Part shown: positions 8,374 to 16,274 of the stretch, piece after piece
How positions within the stretch are numbered: the stretch's first letter is position 1
How the letters are laid out: each line of letters opens with the position of its first letter
NCBI GenBank assembly: GCA_020024555.1
Contig: JAHHTQ010000036.1
Coordinates: forward strand, 1-18,230
From: Angelakisella sp.
GTDB taxonomy: Bacteria; Bacillota; Clostridia; Oscillospirales; Ruminococcaceae
Direction of reading: 5' to 3'
Length of the DNA stretch: 18,230 nucleotides
Notes under the pieces: generated by a model
The model's input: only the letters and a program-made list of their open reading frames with translations
The model's database searches: none
Told to the model about the DNA's origin: nothing
Position numbers and translations under genes: made by a program

Positions 8374-9426
8374 TTGAAAGTAACTGCTGTAATACCCACT
8401 TTAAATCCAAATGAAAATATTTTAAAAGTCGTATCAGAATTAAAAGAAGCCGATTTCGGAAAAATTATTGTCGTAAATGACGGCAGTAATTCAGATTGTA
8501 ACTATATTTTTCAAAAATTGGAAAGCGAATACGGTTGCGTTGTACTGACGCATCAAAAAAATTTTGGCAAGGGCAAGGGTATAAAAACCGCAATGGCGTA
8601 TTTCCTTGAAAACCCTTGTGAAAATGTTGGAATTATAACACTTGACGATGACGGACAACACACAATAAAAGATGTTGTAAATTGCGCCAATGCGCTTATA
8701 AATAACACTGATAAACTTATTTTGGGTACACGGAATTTTAACAGTCCGAATGTTCCTTTTAAAAGTAAATGTGGCAATAAAATAACATCAAAAATATTTC
8801 AATTTGTATACGGGCTTAAAATAAGCGACACTCAAACAGGTCTGCGCGCTATGTCAAAAGACTTAATAAAAATATTTATAAGCACCGTCGGGGACAGATT
8901 TGAGTACGAAACAAATATGTTGATTGACTGTAAAGAAAATAATATTAAAATTAAAGAAGTTCAAATTGATACGGTATATATTGAGGGAAACAAAGGAACG
9001 CATTTTCGTCCTTTGCATGACTCATATATGATATACAAAAGGCTTCTTAAATTTATATTTTCTTCGGGAATATCGTTTTTGATAGATATTCTTCTTTTTA
9101 CTCTTTTAATGTATTTCTTACCTATTTCTTCAATGGCTACCAAAATCTTTGCATCAACTGTTATTGCCAGAATTTCATCTTCACTGTTTAATTTTTTTGC
9201 CAATAAAAACTTAGTATTCAATAACAATAATAATTTGCCGAAAACAATAGTAAAATACTATACATTATGTATAGTACAAATGCTTGCATCGTCACTGTTG
9301 GTAAGCGGAATTTCATTTTTATTTACTTCTTCATTGGCTACTCTTTGGAAAATCATTGTTGATATTTTCTTATTTTTTTGCAGTTATAAAATTCAAGATA
9401 AATGGGTATTCTCAAAAAAAGGATAA
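8374..9426 (+). CDS. Bifunctional GT2 glycosyltransferase / GtrA-like membrane protein
   Basis: This 350-residue fusion resembles dolichyl-phosphate-mannose synthase-type GT2 enzymes joined to a GtrA flippase-like domain. The GT-A part shows PTLNPNENI near the start, VVNDGSNSD, the DDDGQH metal motif (91-96), GTRNF and the QTGLRAM acceptor segment. From about residue 223 four hydrophobic helices form GtrA, with NFFANKNLVF and a C-terminal KIQDKWVF. The usual role is to make a polyprenyl-phosphate sugar and move it across the membrane. A GTG at 8365 could start it, but the AAAGGGTGAG ribosome site covers that codon and is correctly spaced for TTG at 8374, which I prefer. It opens a four-gene operon; the next gene begins 9 bases after its stop. 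The sugar transferred is unknown. Confidence 0.88.
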   Translation: MKVTAVIPTLNPNENILKVVSELKEADFGKIIVVNDGSNSDCNYIFQKLESEYGCVVLTHQKNFGKGKGIKTAMAYFLENPCENVGIITLDDDGQHTIKDVVNCANALINNTDKLILGTRNFNSPNVPFKSKCGNKITSKIFQFVYGLKISDTQTGLRAMSKDLIKIFISTVGDRFEYETNMLIDCKENNIKIKEVQIDTVYIEGNKGTHFRPLHDSYMIYKRLLKFIFSSGISFLIDILLFTLLMYFLPISSMATKIFASTVIARISSSLFNFFANKNLVFNNNNNLPKTIVKYYTLCIVQMLASSLLVSGISFLFTSSLATLWKIIVDIFLFFCSYKIQDKWVFSKKG

Positions 9427-9435
9427 AAAACTGAT

Positions 9436-10431
9436 ATGAACAGAATTATAAAAACCATATACCACATTCTGCTTAGCGTTATTTTTACTGTATTATGTTG
9501 TCTTATACTGATTACTTCATTGGTAACAACTGTTTTCTTTGGCCCTTCGCAAGAATACAGAGATTTGCTCGTTAATACTTTTATGGAGACCAGCGCATTA
9601 AAATTTATACCAAATATATATTTCTCAAAAGAAGAAATAGAAGAAATGACTGTTGGTAATCAAAAACAAATTAATGAATATATTGATGCTATGAACCATA
9701 TAAAAATAGATATTAAACCGAAAGATAATATTTCGGATAAAGAGAAATCCGACATCATAGTCGAAAATGTAGCGGGAAGTACGTATTTGGGTAAAATTAT
9801 GATAATAAAAGACCCATCGAGAATATCTCTGTACACAATTCCTGAATTTTCCGATAAAAGCCGAGGAAGACTTCTCAGCGAAGTACAAAAAGAATTAAAG
9901 GTTACAGGCGCGTTTAACGGTGGAGCTTTCTTTGACGAAAACGGGTTTGGCACAGGTGGTATGCCGAAAGGTATAGTTATTGCCAATGGAAAATTATTGA
10001 GCAACACTGCTTCGGAATATACAACACTAATAGGGTTTGATAATGAAGACAGATTGGTTTGCGAAAATATAACGGCTGAGCAAGCATTAAAAATAGGCGT
10101 ACGAGACGCTGTAACATTTGGACCGGTACTCTTAAAAAACGGAGAGAAAGTACCGCAACTTGGTTCAGGCGGAGGACTAAACCCACGAACAGCGATAGGA
10201 CAGTGCGCCGACGGTACGGTACTTGTACTTGTAATAGACGGTAGACAACCACATAGTCTTGGCGCTACTTTTAACGACCTAGCGCAGATTATGCTTGAAT
10301 ATGGGGCGGTAACTGCCGGTAACCTGGACGGAGGATCTTCGTCGATGCTTTTCCACAACGGAAAAATGATAAATTCTTTATCTTCGGCAGTTGGTGAACG
10401 TCCTATTCCTACTGCATTTATTATAAAATAA
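9436..10431 (+). CDS. Phosphodiester glycosidase-family membrane protein (NAGPA domain)
   Basis: This 331-residue protein has an N-terminal membrane segment (about 8-35) and an extracytoplasmic NAGPA/phosphodiester-glycosidase domain. The family signature is complete: NPRTAIGQ (249-256), VIDGRQ (266-271), an EYGA helix and NLDGGSSS (296-303). Family members hydrolyse sugar-phosphate diesters, such as GlcNAc-1-phosphodiester in the eukaryotic uncovering enzyme. Bacterial members act on surface glycans or teichoic-type polymers, though few are characterised. The ribosome site AAAGGA overlaps the end of the upstream gene and lies rather far (about 12 bases) from the ATG. It sits between a lipid-linked-sugar synthase and an unknown membrane protein, which suggests it trims or remodels the same envelope glycan. 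The substrate is inferred only at that level. Confidence 0.88.
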   Translation: MNRIIKTIYHILLSVIFTVLCCLILITSLVTTVFFGPSQEYRDLLVNTFMETSALKFIPNIYFSKEEIEEMTVGNQKQINEYIDAMNHIKIDIKPKDNISDKEKSDIIVENVAGSTYLGKIMIIKDPSRISLYTIPEFSDKSRGRLLSEVQKELKVTGAFNGGAFFDENGFGTGGMPKGIVIANGKLLSNTASEYTTLIGFDNEDRLVCENITAEQALKIGVRDAVTFGPVLLKNGEKVPQLGSGGGLNPRTAIGQCADGTVLVLVIDGRQPHSLGATFNDLAQIMLEYGAVTAGNLDGGSSSMLFHNGKMINSLSSAVGERPIPTAFIIK

Positions 10432-10452
10432 TTATCTTGAAAGGATTTAATT

Positions 10453-11553
10453 ATGCCGGAAAGTAACAATAAAAGTGAGAGTGAAATTAATAGATACTAT
10501 CATAAAAAAAGATTCACTTTTGCACGGATTTGGCTGATTATATTTGTTATTGTGCTTATTATTTCTGCTTTTCTTTCAATCAGTTTATGGAAGTATCTTG
10601 CAGAAAACGAAGAGTATTCGCCGAAAAAAATCAATGATACGGTTCTTTACTACTACAAAACCAAAAACATTGAAAAAATAGTAAAACTGTCACAAGACTA
10701 TATAGATGCCTTACCATATCCCGATTTATTTTGTAATAACATAGCTGATGTTATAAAAACAGATAAGATTTTCTCATATCAAACAAATTCGAACGATAAT
10801 GAAATTGAATATGCTATCATTAATGACAATAAAAAAATATCTAAACTTACATTACAAAAAAGCGGTAATAAAAGTAAACATAATTTTGATGAATATATAA
10901 TAAAAAGTCTTGAACACTTCCCGCAATATACATACAGTATTACGGCTCCGGAAAATTGCGATATTGTTATTGATAACATAAGTATCAATAACAAAAACAA
11001 TACTGAAACTATACATTCCGAAAAAGCCTTTGAGATAATAAAAGAGCCTGTTTATAACACAATTCAATATAAAATTGAAACATTTGTACCTATAAATAAT
11101 ATTTATGCTGTAAGCCTTGATAAACAAATGTGTGATATTATATGGGAAAAAGGTAAATTTGACATAAAAATAAAGCGCCCCATACCTCAAAATATAAATA
11201 ATGATATTCTTCGTTTAGCAGAAGAATTTATAAAAAACTATATGCCGTATATCTCCGGACGGAGCGTTAAAGGAGAAAAAACTTTATCATTTATATACCC
11301 ACAAACACAATTATATAAAATTTTGGCTTCTTTTACCAATAAATGGGGAGAAGTATATAATACATCTGAATTTGAAAATATTAAAATAGATAATATCACA
11401 ATGTATTCACCAAAATCATATAGCTGTGATGCGTCAGCTGAATATCACATTGTTGCGTATAACGGAATAGAAAAAGTTTTTCGATTTAGTTACAGGTTAT
11501 ATTGGGCACAACACAATAATACTTGGAAAATCATAAGTATGAAACATATATAA
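10453..11553 (+). CDS. Membrane-anchored protein of unknown function in the envelope operon
   Basis: I do not recognise this 366-residue protein. A short basic cytoplasmic tail (HKKRFTFAR, about 17-25) precedes one membrane helix (about 25-47); the rest should be outside the cell. That part has no repeats, no zinc motif and only three cysteines. A conserved-looking YSCDASAEYHIVAYNG...FRFSYRLYW segment near the C-terminus is beta-rich and resembles NTF2-like or DUF-type ligand domains, but this is only an impression of shape. The ATG is 21 bases after the previous gene, with AAAGGA properly spaced. Its place between glycosidase and deacetylase genes suggests a scaffold or accessory role in glycan export or modification. 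Confidence 0.75.
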   Translation: MPESNNKSESEINRYYHKKRFTFARIWLIIFVIVLIISAFLSISLWKYLAENEEYSPKKINDTVLYYYKTKNIEKIVKLSQDYIDALPYPDLFCNNIADVIKTDKIFSYQTNSNDNEIEYAIINDNKKISKLTLQKSGNKSKHNFDEYIIKSLEHFPQYTYSITAPENCDIVIDNISINNKNNTETIHSEKAFEIIKEPVYNTIQYKIETFVPINNIYAVSLDKQMCDIIWEKGKFDIKIKRPIPQNINNDILRLAEEFIKNYMPYISGRSVKGEKTLSFIYPQTQLYKILASFTNKWGEVYNTSEFENIKIDNITMYSPKSYSCDASAEYHIVAYNGIEKVFRFSYRLYWAQHNNTWKIISMKHI

Positions 11554-11564
11554 AAATCAAATAC

Positions 11565-11581
11565 AGGAGGTTTTTATTATA
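11565..11581 (+). promoter_or_regulatory. Ribosome site that decides a non-ATG start
   Basis: A perfect AGGAGG (11565-11570) is followed by ATT at 11576 (5-base gap) and ATA at 11579 (8-base gap), both in frame with the deacetylase. No ATG, GTG or TTG lies within range. The first GTG is at 11600, about 29 bases away. Initiation at ATA or ATT is the simplest reading. Confidence 0.6.
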
Positions 11582-12754
11582 AAAAGAATACTTTTTTTCG
11601 TGGTATTTCTATTATCTTTAACTTTTACAGCATTTGCGCAAGAAAATAGTGCTGAATTAATTAATATTAAAATAAATTCTGTAGATAATAATGTTATTTC
11701 AAAAATTACGGATAATAATATTTATACTTACTATAACTTTGAAAATACAGATAATTTGGAAATAAATTCTGACAGCAACAATATAAAATACATATATATT
11801 TTATGGAACAAGCCTCCTAAAACATATACTGTTGAATTTAATAATCAAAAAATAATTTGCGGTGAAAACGGTTTTTTACATGAGCTGATAAAACTTGATA
11901 ATACTACTGACCGTATTAATATTACGCAACTCAAAGAAAATTCCCTTGCAGATATATTTTTTTACAGTGACGGCAAATTACCCAAAGATATACAAAACTG
12001 GCAAAAACCATATTCAAGATGTGATATTTTGGCTTTTCCGACACATTCTGATGATGATACACTATATATGGGAGCATTAATATCCGAATATGCCGGACGG
12101 GGTAAAAAAATACAAATAGCATATATGACAAACCACTGGAACACTGTCGACCGTCCGCACGAATTGTTAAACGGACTATGGGAGATGGGCGTATGCGCCT
12201 ACCCTATTATCCCTGATTTCCCCGATTTGCATACACGCAGTTTGGAAGATGCAAAAATACTATATAATACGCAGGACTTACTGAATTATCAAATAGAAAC
12301 TATACGCCGTACAAAACCATTGATTATTATCGGACATGATGAAAATGGAGAATATGGACACGGTGTGCATATTCTAAACACACTTCTGCTAAAAGACGCT
12401 ATTGTTATGGCAAATGATAAAACCAAATATAGCGAGTCTTTTAATAAATATGGAAATCATTTGGTTTTAAAAACATATTTTCACTTATATCCAGAAAATC
12501 AAATTATACTTGATGTACACAAAAAATATGATTTTTTAAACGGCTTATCACCATACGAGGTTGCCAAAAATGGATTTAGCAAACATTTATCACAACATCA
12601 TTGGGATTTAGCCGTACTTGATTATGGTACTGCCGATTGTCGTCTATTTGGACTATATAAATCTGAAATAGGATATGATTTTAAAACAAATGATATTTTT
12701 GAAAATCTTTATTTAAATATAAGCAAAAAATATAAAAATTTTATTGTGTACTAA
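11579..12754 (+). CDS. Exported PIG-L/LmbE-family deacetylase with probable non-canonical start
   Basis: The protein is a secreted N-acetyl-sugar deacetylase of the PIG-L/LmbE type, 391 residues if read from ATA at 11579. From there the frame gives IKRILFFVVFLLSLTFTAFA, a complete signal peptide with a basic start and an AFA cleavage site. Starting at GTG 11600 removes the basic residues and leaves the AGGAGG unused. A beta-rich N-terminal domain (about 25-140) comes before the catalytic domain. Zinc and catalytic residues fit the family: HSDDD (156-160; the usual form is HPDDE) and GHGVH (260-264). It is the last gene of the operon and begins 25 bases after the previous stop. It probably removes acetyl groups from the glycan handled by the neighbours; the substrate is not readable. 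Confidence 0.85.
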   Translation: MKRILFFVVFLLSLTFTAFAQENSAELINIKINSVDNNVISKITDNNIYTYYNFENTDNLEINSDSNNIKYIYILWNKPPKTYTVEFNNQKIICGENGFLHELIKLDNTTDRINITQLKENSLADIFFYSDGKLPKDIQNWQKPYSRCDILAFPTHSDDDTLYMGALISEYAGRGKKIQIAYMTNHWNTVDRPHELLNGLWEMGVCAYPIIPDFPDLHTRSLEDAKILYNTQDLLNYQIETIRRTKPLIIIGHDENGEYGHGVHILNTLLLKDAIVMANDKTKYSESFNKYGNHLVLKTYFHLYPENQIILDVHKKYDFLNGLSPYEVAKNGFSKHLSQHHWDLAVLDYGTADCRLFGLYKSEIGYDFKTNDIFENLYLNISKKYKNFIVY

Positions 12755-12810
12755 ATTTTTTGGTAGATTTAAGTATTTTTTAAGGGTAATAAAAAAAATA
12801 CAAAAAAAGC

Positions 12811-12839
12811 TTGACAATTAATATAATTAGTGTTATACT
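12811..12839 (+). promoter_or_regulatory. Promoter of the tRNA-fMet gene
   Basis: TTGACA (12811-12816) and TATACT (12834-12839) are spaced 17 bp, about 33 bases before the tRNA. No terminator is evident between the deacetylase stop and this promoter, so operon read-through into the tRNA is possible. Confidence 0.8.
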
Positions 12840-12871
12840 TAATAAGTACTAAGCGGTACACAATAAAATAT

Positions 12872-12948
<77 letters not shown>

Positions 12949-12951
12949 AAC

Positions 12952-12982
12952 AAACCCTTTAAACTTCGTGTTTAAAGGGTTT
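12952..12982 (+). terminator. Terminator of the tRNA-fMet gene
   Basis: AAACCCTTTAAAC (12952-12964) and GTTTAAAGGGTTT (12970-12982) form a perfect 13-bp stem with a 5-base loop, followed by a T-rich run. It is repeated inside copy 2 at 16467-16497. Confidence 0.85.
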
Positions 12983-13015
12983 TTCTTTTAATCTCAAATA
13001 TCCGTAAAAACTGAC

Positions 13016-13036
13016 TTGACCAATGTTTTGACCAAT
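13016..13036 (+). repeat. Paired TTGACCAAT repeats, candidate integrase arm site
   Basis: TTGACCAAT occurs at 13016-13024 and 13028-13036, a 12-bp period. The same pair is found in the second copy (16531-16551), and a near-identical pair with the same period lies near the other end of the element (16275-16295). Tandem direct repeats at both ends are the pattern of arm-type sites bound by the N-terminal domain of tyrosine integrases. This role is inferred. Confidence 0.6.
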
Positions 13037-13091
13037 ACAAATTTTAAAAAGCGATTAATCAGCTCATTTTGACAAATAAATAGAAAAAAAT

Positions 13092-13124
13092 CGGCATGTA
13101 GAAATTCATATTTTCTGCACGCCG
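13092..13124 (-). terminator. Terminator of the cargo gene of element 1
   Basis: CGGCATGTAGAAA (13092-13104) pairs with 13112-13124 over 13 positions (one A-C mismatch, one G-T pair). On the minus strand a seven-T run follows, so it should end leftward transcription of the metallopeptidase gene; T-rich sequence also follows on the plus strand. Confidence 0.75.
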
Positions 13125-13193
13125 TAATTTTTTATATTGTTTTTTTAGATAAATTGGAAAAGATCGAACAGATTACCTCATCAAATCGTTTAC

Positions 13194-13733
13194 TCACATT
13201 TTTTGTAGAGTCTTATCTATTTCGTGATAGATATTTTGATATTCAGCATCCGAAAGTTTTTCTTTTGGCAGCCAAAATTCATATAATTTATCCAACTCTT
13301 GTGATGGTCCCAGGATTTTTCTTACATTCTCATAGGCGAATTGATTGGCATCTAGTTCATATGGCTGTCCCATATATGCGTTAGAAAGGTAGTCCTCTGT
13401 TCCTTCTATTCTACATTCTGCCCACTCGCCATCTATTAATTTATAGCAAGTGCCATCATACATTAGAACATAAGACAAACTCTTTTGCAACAAAGAATTG
13501 AGTTGTTCTGGCTTAACATATTGCAACACATGACGTAACTCATGGAAGAGATAAAATAAAGTCTCATAGTCAGATACTTCTGACAACATAGCCGTATTAA
13601 AATACAGAGTGTTCTTAGTGACATCGAAGGTACCATTAGCGGTTTCATACCCTTCCGGCATATCAGTTGAAAAATGAATACAAAGTTGATTCTTCTCGCA
13701 AAATTCGTCAATGAGTTCTGTAATATTAAACAT
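13194..13733 (-). CDS. ImmA/IrrE-like zinc metallopeptidase, cargo of element 1
   Basis: This 179-residue soluble protein has a zincin motif HELRH (64-68) and, about 60 residues on, YELDANQFAYE with E126 as the likely third zinc ligand. The E..AN.FA pattern is that of ImmA/IrrE-type (DUF955-like) peptidases, which cut phage or ICE repressors or regulators in response to DNA damage. Overall similarity cannot be judged here. A start at 13757 is possible, but GAGGTG at 13740-13745 is spaced six bases from the ATG at 13733, so I use the latter. No repressor gene partner (ImmR type) is present in the element. It occupies the slot between integrase and element end that holds different genes in element 2. 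An antirepressor, toxin or host-modulating role is all possible. Confidence 0.7.
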   Translation of the reverse strand: MFNITELIDEFCEKNQLCIHFSTDMPEGYETANGTFDVTKNTLYFNTAMLSEVSDYETLFYLFHELRHVLQYVKPEQLNSLLQKSLSYVLMYDGTCYKLIDGEWAECRIEGTEDYLSNAYMGQPYELDANQFAYENVRKILGPSQELDKLYEFWLPKEKLSDAEYQNIYHEIDKTLQKM

Positions 13734-13887
13734 AAATTTCACCTCAAATTCTTTCAAAATATATTTAAAGTTATTATATTTTTAATTCACCTAACACTTT
13801 CATCTTCTTCATCTTACCACTAAAAACACAACTTGTCCATAAAATATGTCTACAAAAACACAGACTATTTTTTCTTTCAAAACACAT

Positions 13888-13909
13888 AAGCCACCTTCAC
13901 AGATGGCTT
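13888..13909 (-). terminator. Terminator of the integrase gene, element 1
   Basis: On the minus strand AAGCCATCT and AGGTGGCTT form a 9-bp stem (one G-T pair) closed by a GTGA tetraloop, just after the integrase stop codon. The same hairpin is conserved base for base at 17457-17478 after the truncated integrase. The T-run behind it is weak. Confidence 0.65.
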
Positions 13910-13930
13910 TATTATCGTATTTCTTATCTT

Positions 13931-15082
13931 TTATCCTACCGCATTTGTTAAAATACTACTCATCGTATTCGCTGCTTTTACTTGTGATTCTGTGGTTACA
14001 TGTGTGTAAGTATCGAGTGTAAATCCTGCTGAGAAGTGTCCCAACATTCCTGATACCGTCTTTACATCTACTCCGTTTTGTAGGGCAAGCGTTGCGAATG
14101 TGTGCCTTAAATCGTGGAATCTTATCTTCGGCAGTCCTGCCCTTTTTAAAACTCTTGCTAACATATTGTTTACGCTGTCTGGAGAGATTGCTTCACCCTT
14201 TTCATTGTGGAATACAAATTCACCTATTTCTTTCGCTTTCTGTTTCTTTAAAACCTCGATTACATCGTCACCTATCAAGATTATTCGGTATGCGTTCTTG
14301 GTTTTAAGTGGTGCTTCTATCGTCTTTCCGTCTATTCGCATTACCTGTTGTCTTACTGTGATTGTTTTATTCTCAAAGTCTATGTTTTCCCACTTTAATC
14401 CTAACAGTTCTCCTCGTCTTAGTCCTGTTGCGAGGTCAAGATAATACAGCTCGAATACTCCTGATTTATCGGCTTCTGCAAACAATTGGTTTAACTGACT
14501 TTGTGTTAATGTATGCATTTCCTTTTGCTCTTGCTTTGGTAACGCACAGCTTTTCGCCACATTCATACTTATCAGTTTCTCTGTCACCGCTACGTCAAGG
14601 GCAGAAGAGATGATTTGGTTAATATTTCTTACGGTCTTAACACTCAGTCCTTTTGGCTGATTTCGGCTTTCAATTCGGTCTACTCTGCCACTTTCAAGCA
14701 GCTTTTTGTACAGCTTCTGCAAATCTAAGCTTGTCAGTTTATTCAGCTTGATTTTACCGATATTAGGCTTGATGTGGTTCTCAATATAGCCTTTATAGGT
14801 TGAATGTGAACTTGGTCTAACCTTGATTAATGCGTAGTTTTCATACCATACGTCTAACCAACTACCTACTGTGTACTTATCTGACTTCACAAAGTCTACA
14901 TTCTTGCTTTCTTCAATAGCTTTTTTGAGTTTGTCTTTGACTTCTTTTTGTGTTTTACCCAAAACATTTTTGAATATCTGCTTACCTGTTTCGGGATTTT
15001 TGCCGACAGTATACATTCCTTCCCATCTGCCATCGGCTCTTTTTCTTATCGTGCCTTCTCCATTGGCTCGTCTTTTCGCCAT
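13931..15082 (-). CDS. int: Tyrosine site-specific integrase of element 1
   Basis: This 383-residue recombinase should insert and excise the element at the tRNA-fMet gene. The N-terminal region (about 1-60, with GEGTIRKRADGRWEG) is an AP2/arm-binding-type domain, followed by a SAM-like core-binding domain (about 65-185). The catalytic domain has all key residues: R222 (TGLRRGE), H323 and R326 (HDLRH), H349 (LGH) and Y359 (DTYTH). Length is normal for Tn916-type integrases. A strong AGGAGGTG precedes the ATG. It is transcribed toward the tRNA, between the initiator-like gene and the cargo. No excisionase gene is visible beside it. The inverted core at 16411-16438 and the TTGACCAAT pairs are the likely binding sites. 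Confidence 0.95.
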   Translation of the reverse strand: MAKRRANGEGTIRKRADGRWEGMYTVGKNPETGKQIFKNVLGKTQKEVKDKLKKAIEESKNVDFVKSDKYTVGSWLDVWYENYALIKVRPSSHSTYKGYIENHIKPNIGKIKLNKLTSLDLQKLYKKLLESGRVDRIESRNQPKGLSVKTVRNINQIISSALDVAVTEKLISMNVAKSCALPKQEQKEMHTLTQSQLNQLFAEADKSGVFELYYLDLATGLRRGELLGLKWENIDFENKTITVRQQVMRIDGKTIEAPLKTKNAYRIILIGDDVIEVLKKQKAKEIGEFVFHNEKGEAISPDSVNNMLARVLKRAGLPKIRFHDLRHTFATLALQNGVDVKTVSGMLGHFSAGFTLDTYTHVTTESQVKAANTMSSILTNAVG

Positions 15083-15533
15083 TTTTATGCACCTCCTGTA
15101 GTACCCAACAATACCATTAAATACATAAAATAGCTATTCAGCAAATCTAACAAGAATATCTTGCTCAAATATTGCGCAATAGTCCTGATATTATTTCGTA
15201 TTCTTTGTAAAGTCATTATTTATGCCTACTTACATTGTACTGTATATCAATGTTGATATTATGTGCCGTTTTTTGATATCATATAAAAACTCCAAAAAAG
15301 CTCGGCACTGCCGTGCTTTGTCCAATTGCGTGATATCACGCTTTTATCTTGTACAATAATAAACGGTGGTTGACCACTTCGAAAAAGATTGAGATTTTAT
15401 CATAATTTTTCTTTTTTCTGTTTTTAATTCCCTCAAATTCTTCCAATAACTATGTTGTGGCATTATCACTCTACTCATTTTCTAAAATCGAACACAGGTG
15501 AAAATAACTGCTTACACGATCGAAATCTGTTGA
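15083..15533. other. Non-coding region with palindromes between integrase and initiator-like gene
   Basis: No convincing gene lies here; a 43-codon minus-strand frame (15085-15216) has weak signals. The region contains a cluster of inverted repeats built on GATATC/TTGATAT: ATATCAA-TG-TTGATAT (15244-15259), another TTGATAT (15273-15279) and the perfect 14-bp palindrome GCGTGATATCACGC (15328-15341). A GC-rich imperfect palindrome (about 15299-15315) lies between them. Such a cluster could be an origin, an operator or an excision-factor site; nothing in the sequence decides which. The place usually taken by an excisionase gene is empty. Confidence 0.55.
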
Positions 15534-15941
15534 CTATCTATTACACATTCTCGATTTGTTTTTGATTTCTGTTTCTTGTAAAATTCTTTCTTGATAACTT
15601 CTGATGGCATCTTCTATTGGCAGTATTTTATACAAAAGGTTTCCATTGTATTTCTTGCCATCTTGCTTTATTATCGATGTTTCCTCTGTTTCAATTAAGT
15701 TCTTCTCTTTTAAAGAAATCACATATTTTCTGACAGTGTTTGTTGTCATATTTACAGCCTTTCCGATGGTTCTGTAACTTGGATAACAGGTATGTGTTTC
15801 TCTGTCTTCACAAAACATAAGATAGGCATAAACAGCTGTTTCTTCGGCTTTTAATCCTAATGCAAACACTTCGTTTGGCATTGGAAAGTAATTCTTAATT
15901 GGATCTCTTTTATGGTAATATACCCGTTTCAATATCTGCAC
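15534..15941 (-). CDS. Helix-turn-helix protein, replication-initiator-like
   Basis: This 135-residue protein matches the HTH proteins common in small Firmicutes integrative elements. It opens with KRVYYHKRDPIKNYFPMPNEVF, then a winged-helix part in which YPSYRTIGKAVNMTTNTVRKYV (about 68-89) is the helix-turn-helix. It resembles the N-terminal domain of RepA/replication initiators. No catalytic replication domain follows, so it may act as a regulator or as an origin-binding protein. The GTG at 15941 has no well-placed ribosome site; GGGGGTG just upstream suits a TTG three codons later (15932), and either start is possible. Its promoter contains a LexA-type box, so damage control is likely. 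It is the first gene in the leftward order initiator, integrase, cargo. Confidence 0.75.
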   Translation of the reverse strand: MQILKRVYYHKRDPIKNYFPMPNEVFALGLKAEETAVYAYLMFCEDRETHTCYPSYRTIGKAVNMTTNTVRKYVISLKEKNLIETEETSIIKQDGKKYNGNLLYKILPIEDAIRSYQERILQETEIKNKSRMCNR

Positions 15942-15974
15942 CCCCGCTTGATTTAATGCTTTTAAGATGCTACT

Positions 15975-16003
15975 ATTATATCAAACGTTTGTTCTGTTGT
16001 AAA
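15975..16003 (-). promoter_or_regulatory. Promoter with LexA/SOS-type box before the initiator-like gene
   Basis: On the minus strand TTTACA (15998-16003) and TATAAT (15975-15980) are 17 bp apart. The spacer contains GAACAAACGTTTG (15982-15994), which fits the Gram-positive LexA/DinR form GAACRNRYGTTYG at every position. LexA bound there would block the promoter, linking element activity to DNA damage. The site is read directly; LexA control is inferred. Confidence 0.7.
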
Positions 16004-16095
16004 TAGTTAAAAATGTTACTTCCACCTTTATCACTCCATACACTTTTAAAACTTGCATTCATAAAACTAAGTATAAGTCTTATTTGTATAATGTT

Positions 16096-16209
16096 TTAAA
16101 AACAGAAGAATAGAAAGTGAGGTCTGATATCAACTTGGCTTTCAGATAAATCCAGTGTCAAAAATCCTTTTCTTTGTTTACTGCGACGCAATTCTTGGGG
16201 GGAGTTCAC
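16096..16209 (-). CDS. Possible 37-residue small protein
   Basis: A GTG-started frame gives a short basic N-terminal part (ELRRSKQRKGF) followed by LTLDLSESQVDIRPH and a phenylalanine-rich end. I do not recognise it. No good ribosome site precedes the GTG, and it lies far upstream of the initiator-like gene's promoter. The residue mix looks more protein-like than chance, so it may be a fragment of a former gene. Coding is uncertain. Confidence 0.2.
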   Translation of the reverse strand: MNSPQELRRSKQRKGFLTLDLSESQVDIRPHFLFFCF

Positions 16210-16274
16210 CTTTGATTGATTAACAAAAAATAGCTAAAACCTAAGTAAATCACCCTCAAAAAGTCAAGTTGTTT

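Noticed and set aside
9660..10469. 269-aa minus-strand open frame opposite the phosphodiester glycosidase gene
   Set aside because: The plus strand carries a full family signature and fits the operon; the antisense frame is an overlap artefact.
15085..15216. 43-codon minus-strand frame upstream of the integrase, considered as an excisionase
   Set aside because: The sequence does not resemble known excisionases, the ribosome site is poor, and its end overlaps the integrase ribosome site.
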